Assembly: GCA_947458345.1 (NCBI GenBank)
Contig: CANHBU010000045.1
Location: 1-9,276 of the forward strand
DNA length: 9,276 bases
Direction of reading: 5' to 3'
Source: Comamonadaceae bacterium
GTDB lineage: Bacteria > Pseudomonadota > Gammaproteobacteria > Burkholderiales > Burkholderiaceae_C
Positions 6,327 to 9,276 of this stretch are shown piece by piece (within the stretch, counting starts at the first letter, position 1; each line of letters begins with the position of its first letter). Both the position numbers and the translations under genes were made by a program. The notes under the pieces were generated by a model. That model ran no database searches. It was not told the origin of the DNA and saw nothing but the letters and a program-made list of their open reading frames with translations.

Positions 6327-7385
6327 TCAGGGAATCACCTTGGCGGCCCTGAATTCATCGAACAGCCGGATGAACATCTCCTCGCTGTCCAGGAACTCCA
6401 GGAACCCGTATTGGCGGCACTTGGTGGTGTCCGACATCACGTCCCAATCGTTAGAAAACGCGTAGTTAGCGAAATTCCAGTCGGCCACCTTCGAAAACGG
6501 GTTCTTGACGAGCCCGTGCTTGGCCACGAGCCCGTCCCAGACCGACTCCTTGCCTGCCATCACCTCACGCAGATCGACACGCTCGACGCCCCCGGGCTCC
6601 ATGTCGAAATACCGGGCGAAAGCAGGCCAGATGTTTTCGTAACGGAAGAAGTCGCCGTTGGTCACGTTGAAGGCTTGGTTGGCGCAACGCGGATCGGTGG
6701 CCATCCACGTCATGGCCCGTGCCAGCAGCCCGGCGTCTGTGGCCTGATAGATCGACGTGAAGGCGCCCGGCTTGCCAGGAAACGTCAAGGGTCTTCCCAT
6801 CTCCTTCATCATGGTCGCGTAGACGCACAAGACCGCAATGAGATTGAGCGCGTTGCCCAGCGCAAAACCGCAGATGACATGCGGGCGCGCACAAGACCAG
6901 GTCCATGATCGCCCTTGCTGCAGGGCAAACATCGTGTCCTCGTGGTCATAGTAGAAGTGGGGGTTCGGGTGCCGCGGATCACGCTCCTTGGCCGGGGTCC
7001 TGAACTTGCCGAGGTATTGCCCGTAATACTTGGTGCCTTGCAGCAAGCAGACGTGCCGCAGGTTCGGCGCGCCCGCATCGATGGCTGGCAGCGCATTGCG
7101 GAACATCACGGCATTGGGCTCGCGCGTCTGGGCTATCGTCGGACGGTCAGCATAGGCCGTGTAGAAAAGATGCGTCACCTGCGGCAGATTCGCAAAGGCG
7201 CTTCGGCAGGAGTCGGCATCCAAGAGATCGACGGGGAGAAAGCGCGCGCGCGTCTCGAACTCCGGGGCGCGACGGGAGGCCGCCAGCAAATCCCAGTCGG
7301 GAAGTGCCTCGAGATGGGAAATGAGCGCACGACCGGATACACCGGTGGCACCCAGTACCAGGGCAGTTTTGCGTTCGAAACTCAT
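6327..7385 (-). CDS. PRISE-type enone reductase (progesterone 5-beta-reductase/iridoid synthase-like SDR)
   Basis: Atypical short-chain reductase of 352 residues. Known PRISE enzymes use NADPH to reduce the C=C bond of enones. The Rossmann motif GATGVSG is at 12-18. The family signature QGTKYYG (116-122) supplies Lys119, matching the TGxKHY motif, and HFYYDHED (143-150) supplies the catalytic Tyr of the NFYYxxED motif. Other recognisable blocks are WTWSCARPHVICGF (161-174), NLIAVLCVYATMMKEMG (181-197) and NQAFNVTNGDFFRYENIWP (236-254). These arrangements are seen in plant VEP1/5-beta-reductases and their bacterial relatives. ATG 7385 directly follows the EthD gene TGA with no gap and has GGAAGG four bases upstream, so translation is coupled. 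The enzyme probably carries out a reductive step on the imported substrate. The actual substrate is unknown, and simple assignment to steroids or iridoids is not justified. Confidence 0.9.
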   Translation of the reverse strand: MSFERKTALVLGATGVSGRALISHLEALPDWDLLAASRRAPEFETRARFLPVDLLDADSCRSAFANLPQVTHLFYTAYADRPTIAQTREPNAVMFRNALPAIDAGAPNLRHVCLLQGTKYYGQYLGKFRTPAKERDPRHPNPHFYYDHEDTMFALQQGRSWTWSCARPHVICGFALGNALNLIAVLCVYATMMKEMGRPLTFPGKPGAFTSIYQATDAGLLARAMTWMATDPRCANQAFNVTNGDFFRYENIWPAFARYFDMEPGGVERVDLREVMAGKESVWDGLVAKHGLVKNPFSKVADWNFANYAFSNDWDVMSDTTKCRQYGFLEFLDSEEMFIRLFDEFRAAKVIP

Positions 7386-8093
7386 TCAACCTTCCATGCC
7401 ATAGGCTGGTCCAGGTGGCATCACCACCACATGCTCTTGCAACCCGAGGATTTCCTTGGTTGCGACGTGCGGCTCAATCACCCGCTCGACCACAGCTTGT
7501 TGGCCCTGGAGGGATTGAAGGTCATCGAAAGTGCGGCACCAGATCTCAATCAGGCCGTCGTGGGGCGGCTCGGCATCGCGCAAGGTCAGTGGTCCCTCGG
7601 AGGCCGAACTCAGCATCTTGCCTCGGCGGTCGACACACGCGCGCACGCCATGGTCGGAAAACACGGCGGCCAACTCCCGCGCCGACTGCTCCCAGTCAGC
7701 GGCAAAGGCGTCGCGCGCCACCCCCGGGCGCCGCTTGCCCGCCACCAGCAGCTTGAACGGCAGCCCAGTCAAAGAGCCGGCTGGCCGGATCCATTGTTCA
7801 GAGACGAACAGGTGTTCGCGGCGGGTCAGGTTCCCACTGGCGTCCTTCGACCCCGAGCGGCCGATGTCGGTGGCGTACGAGGCTTGGGCGGCCTCTTGCG
7901 TATCAAACCAAAGTTGCGCGACACCGTCCGCGCTGGGCTCGGCCGCGTGCGGATCGACCGGAAAGCCGAGCATGTAACCGCGAAGCCCCGGGAAAACCGC
8001 TGCCATGGGCGCATGGACGGTCAGCCACCGCGTCTCGAAAGCTGGGCGATCAAGCGGCGCTCTGCGTTTCAGAAATGTTACAAGCTTGATCAT
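7386..8093 (-). CDS. EthD-domain protein with two tandem dimeric alpha/beta-barrel domains
   Basis: A 235-residue cytoplasmic protein made of two EthD-like ferredoxin-fold halves. Domain 1 (about 1-103) has MIKLVTFLKRR, then FETRWLTVHAPMAAVFPGLRGY with the conserved His27, GVAQLWFDTQEAAQAS and HLFVSEQWI. Domain 2 (about 113-225) repeats the plan as FKLLVAGKRRPG, then AFAADWEQSARELAAVF, GLIEIWCRTFDDLQSL and LGLQEHVVV, but lacks the His. EthD proteins accompany many catabolic clusters and some act as small dehydratases or cyclases; the biochemical role is usually unproven. ATG 8093 is taken as the start because MIKLVTFLKRR is the canonical beginning; TTG 8096 is adjacent. No convincing Shine-Dalgarno sequence is present, and the predicted -10 box lies only 8 bases away. 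It is the first gene of the operon and its stop abuts the PRISE start. Confidence 0.9.
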   Translation of the reverse strand: MIKLVTFLKRRAPLDRPAFETRWLTVHAPMAAVFPGLRGYMLGFPVDPHAAEPSADGVAQLWFDTQEAAQASYATDIGRSGSKDASGNLTRREHLFVSEQWIRPAGSLTGLPFKLLVAGKRRPGVARDAFAADWEQSARELAAVFSDHGVRACVDRRGKMLSSASEGPLTLRDAEPPHDGLIEIWCRTFDDLQSLQGQQAVVERVIEPHVATKEILGLQEHVVVMPPGPAYGMEG

Positions 8094-8094
8094 C

Positions 8095-8130
8095 AACCCA
8101 GTTTATACACAGCGCCTGCGCTTTAGGAAG
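8095..8130 (-). promoter_or_regulatory. Predicted promoter of the EthD-PRISE-dctP-SDR-dctQM operon
   Basis: On the - strand, TATAAA (8107-8102) is a good -10 element with only a poor -35 candidate (CTTCCT or TTCCTA around 8130-8124), as expected for an activator-dependent promoter. The predicted start is near 8095, at most two bases before ATG 8093, so the message would be leaderless. The spacer contains the palindrome AGCGC-CT-GCGCT (8111-8122). Assignment is by eye from sequence alone. Confidence 0.55.
8111..8122. repeat. Palindrome AGCGCCTGCGCT inside the operon promoter spacer
   Basis: Perfect 5-bp arms, AGCGC and GCGCT, flank CT between the predicted -35 and -10 elements of the operon promoter. 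The centre is about 21 bp upstream of the predicted start. It could be the inducer-responsive activation site of the LysR regulator or an operator for another protein. A short GC palindrome in GC-rich DNA can also arise by chance. Confidence 0.35.
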
Positions 8131-8134
8131 AGGG

Positions 8135-8163
8135 CTGAACGAGCCACTCTGTTGCACTAAACT
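8135..8163 (+). promoter_or_regulatory. Predicted lysR promoter
   Basis: CTGAAC (8135-8140) and TAAACT (8158-8163) are spaced 17 bp and give a predicted start near 8170-8174, at the ATG of the regulator (8174). No Shine-Dalgarno sequence precedes that ATG (caacaataga), which agrees with a leaderless message. The -10 box lies inside the dyad operator, which fits negative autoregulation. Confidence 0.45.
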
Positions 8164-8168
8164 CAACA
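8150..8168. promoter_or_regulatory. LysR-type operator, dyad TGTTG-N9-CAACA
   Basis: The sequence TGTTGCACTAAACTCAACA is a perfect 5-bp inverted repeat whose core fits the T-N11-A rule of LysR-type regulators. Its centre (8159) is about 64 bp upstream of the predicted start of the divergent operon, the standard place of the recognition site. It also covers the predicted lysR -10 box and ends five bases before the lysR ATG. One factor bound here could activate the operon and repress its own gene. Confidence 0.65.
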
Positions 8169-8173
8169 ATAGA

Positions 8174-9118
8174 ATGACCAGTCCTGACGACATCAAGATC
8201 TTTGTGGCTGTGGTTCTGGCCGGCGGTTTCAGTGCGAGTGCCGATCGGCTTGGGCTGACCCGTTCAGCGATTTGCCGTCGCATCGATATGCTCGAGACGC
8301 GTCTGGGCGTGCGACTGCTCACCCGAACGACGCGACGCATCAAGCTGACTGAGGCCGGACAGGTCTTCTACGAACACTGCGCGCAAATCGACGAAGACAT
8401 CCGCCGCGCGGAAAAGGCTGTACTCGAGAACTTCGGCTCGCCCCGCGGAACGCTTCGCATCAACAGTGCGGTCATGATCGGCATCCGGATGGTGATCCCC
8501 CTCCTGGGTGGTTTTACCAGGGCTTACCCCGAGCTTCGGGTCATCGTCGACCTGTCGGACGTTCCCTTCCCCAAGGACGACACCAGCTACGACGTCTTCA
8601 TCCGCCTCGGTGATGTGGCAGACGACAAGCTCAACGCCAGCCGGATCGCGGAAAGTCGACGCGTCATCTGCGCCACACCCTCCTACATTCGCCGGGCCGG
8701 TGAACCCGCGCGCCCGCAAGACCTGTCCGGTCACGACTGCCTGCTGCTCAGCGGCTTGGGGGCCGAGCACAACGAGTGGGGCTTTGACGGACCCGAGGGT
8801 CGGGATACCGTTCGCGTAAAGGGGAACCTGGTCTTCACCAGCGGCGACGGCCACTACGAGGCGCTGCTGGCCGGCCACGGCATCGGCCGAGTCACTGAAC
8901 TTTTCGCTGGCCCCGATCTTGCCGAAGGGCGCTTGATCAGACTGCTCGAGCCCTACCAGTCAAAAAAGGTCGAGCCAATCCATGCGCTCTACCGGGGCGG
9001 TCGCCCTGTTCCGCTGAAAGTGCGTGCTTTCCTGGACTACCTCAAGCGCTGCAGCCAGGGCATGGACATCTCGCAACAGCCGATCGAGCAGGACAAGTCG
9101 CCGGCCGCCGCCAGTTGA
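8174..9118 (+). CDS. LysR-family transcriptional regulator
   Basis: A DNA-binding regulator of 314 residues, of normal LysR length. The N-terminal winged helix-turn-helix covers about residues 1-62 (DDIKIFVAVVLAGGFSASAD, SAICRRIDMLETRLGVRLLT, RTTRRIKLTEAGQVFYEHC). A linker helix follows, then a two-lobed inducer-binding domain from about 92 (GTLRINSAVMIG) to 290 (VPLKVRAFLDYLKRC). A polar tail rich in Gln, Lys, Ala and Ser closes it. ATG 8174 is the natural start because the HTH begins at once; there is no ribosome site upstream. It is divergent from the EthD-PRISE-TRAP operon across 80 bp that hold a fitting dyad, so it very probably controls that operon in response to its substrate or an intermediate, and itself. 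The inducer is unknown. Confidence 0.95.
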   Translation: MTSPDDIKIFVAVVLAGGFSASADRLGLTRSAICRRIDMLETRLGVRLLTRTTRRIKLTEAGQVFYEHCAQIDEDIRRAEKAVLENFGSPRGTLRINSAVMIGIRMVIPLLGGFTRAYPELRVIVDLSDVPFPKDDTSYDVFIRLGDVADDKLNASRIAESRRVICATPSYIRRAGEPARPQDLSGHDCLLLSGLGAEHNEWGFDGPEGRDTVRVKGNLVFTSGDGHYEALLAGHGIGRVTELFAGPDLAEGRLIRLLEPYQSKKVEPIHALYRGGRPVPLKVRAFLDYLKRCSQGMDISQQPIEQDKSPAAAS

Positions 9119-9134
9119 CCCTTTGCCTTTACCG

Positions 9135-9173
9135 ATCGTTACGATTGACAGTGCGGCGCCGCACGGCGATGAT
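9135..9173 (+). promoter_or_regulatory. Predicted promoter with flanking palindromes upstream of the VOC gene
   Basis: A consensus TTGACA (9145-9150) and GATGAT (9168-9173, 4 of 6 to consensus) are spaced 17 bp, giving a predicted start near 9180, two bases before ATG 9182. The 14-bp perfect palindrome GTGCGGCGCCGCAC (9151-9164) fills most of the spacer, and an 11-bp palindrome ATCGT-T-ACGAT (9135-9145) touches the -35 box. This layout suits repressor control. Read-through from lysR is an alternative source of transcript. Confidence 0.5.
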
Positions 9174-9181
9174 CTGCCGCC

Positions 9182-9276
9182 ATGCCGATCACTCAACTGA
9201 ACCACTTCTCGATCCGAACGACCGACCTTGATGCGACCCGTCGCTTCTATATCGAGGTCATGGGCCTGACCGAGGG
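9182..9276 (+). CDS. VOC superfamily (glyoxalase/dioxygenase fold) protein, 5' end only
   Basis: The first 31 codons and two further bases lie in the window; the rest is beyond the right edge. The product begins MPITQLNHFSIRTTDLDATR and continues RFYIEVMGLTE. This is the beta-alpha-beta opening of a vicinal-oxygen-chelate module: His8 in LNHFSIR is the usual first metal ligand and TxxFYxxVxGL is typical of the first helix. VOC proteins include glyoxalases, extradiol dioxygenases, epimerases and resistance proteins, so the reaction cannot be stated from this fragment. It follows lysR by 63 bp on the same strand, with its own predicted promoter and no Shine-Dalgarno sequence. Its position next to the regulator suggests, but does not prove, membership of the same catabolic module. 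Confidence 0.85.
   Translation, partial: MPITQLNHFSIRTTDLDATRRFYIEVMGLTE

Noticed and set aside
6915..8126. Long + strand open frame opposite the PRISE and EthD genes
   Set aside because: It spans two well-recognised genes on the other strand and their junction, and shows no family motif of its own.

Overview
The window is GC-rich chromosomal DNA of a betaproteobacterium, most likely Burkholderiales and probably Comamonadaceae. The signs are the tRNA-Phe sequence, the Fis-type tail of an NtrX-like regulator beside it, and a tripartite TRAP carboxylate uptake operon with EthD, SDR, LysR and VOC genes. The genus cannot be fixed from the sequence alone.

Left flank (1-2369). A decayed IS3-family transposase relic (1-362) is followed by a signal-peptide-bearing outer-membrane beta-barrel protein of unknown function (541-2118, + strand) that appears to be built from three related modules. 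Next, on the - strand, are a strong intrinsic terminator (2253-2289) and a tRNA-Phe (2294-2369) with a C-A mismatch in its acceptor stem. Upstream of the tRNA lies only the C-terminal Fis domain of a sigma-54 response regulator (2426-2737). Its receiver and AAA+ domains are gone, so the accessory block to the right begins at a breakpoint near 2737.

Accessory catabolic/transport block (2738-8093, - strand, transcribed right to left). The order is a two-domain EthD protein, a PRISE-type (progesterone 5-beta-reductase/iridoid-synthase-like) enone reductase, the TRAP binding protein dctP, a classical SDR dehydrogenase, dctQ and dctM. Gene junctions are tight: the EthD stop abuts the PRISE start, the SDR gene overlaps dctQ, and dctQ and dctM share GTGA. 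One transcript is therefore likely. The dctP gene carries an in-frame amber codon 29 codons before its natural end, so the binding protein may be inactive in this strain.

Regulatory end (8094-9276). A divergent LysR regulator (8174-9118) shares an 80-bp intergenic region with the operon. This region holds a perfect TGTTG-N9-CAACA dyad that overlaps the lysR promoter and sits about 64 bp upstream of the predicted operon start, which is textbook LysR geometry. Neither divergent gene has a clear Shine-Dalgarno sequence, and both -10 elements lie only a few bases from the ATG, so leaderless transcripts are predicted. After lysR, a VOC/glyoxalase-fold gene begins at 9182 and runs off the window. 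Its promoter has a consensus TTGACA and two palindromes.

Working model (inference): LysR senses a small, probably carboxylated enone-type compound and switches on its TRAP import and reductive/oxidative processing by the PRISE and SDR enzymes. EthD and VOC proteins would have accessory catabolic roles. The substrate is not determinable from sequence.
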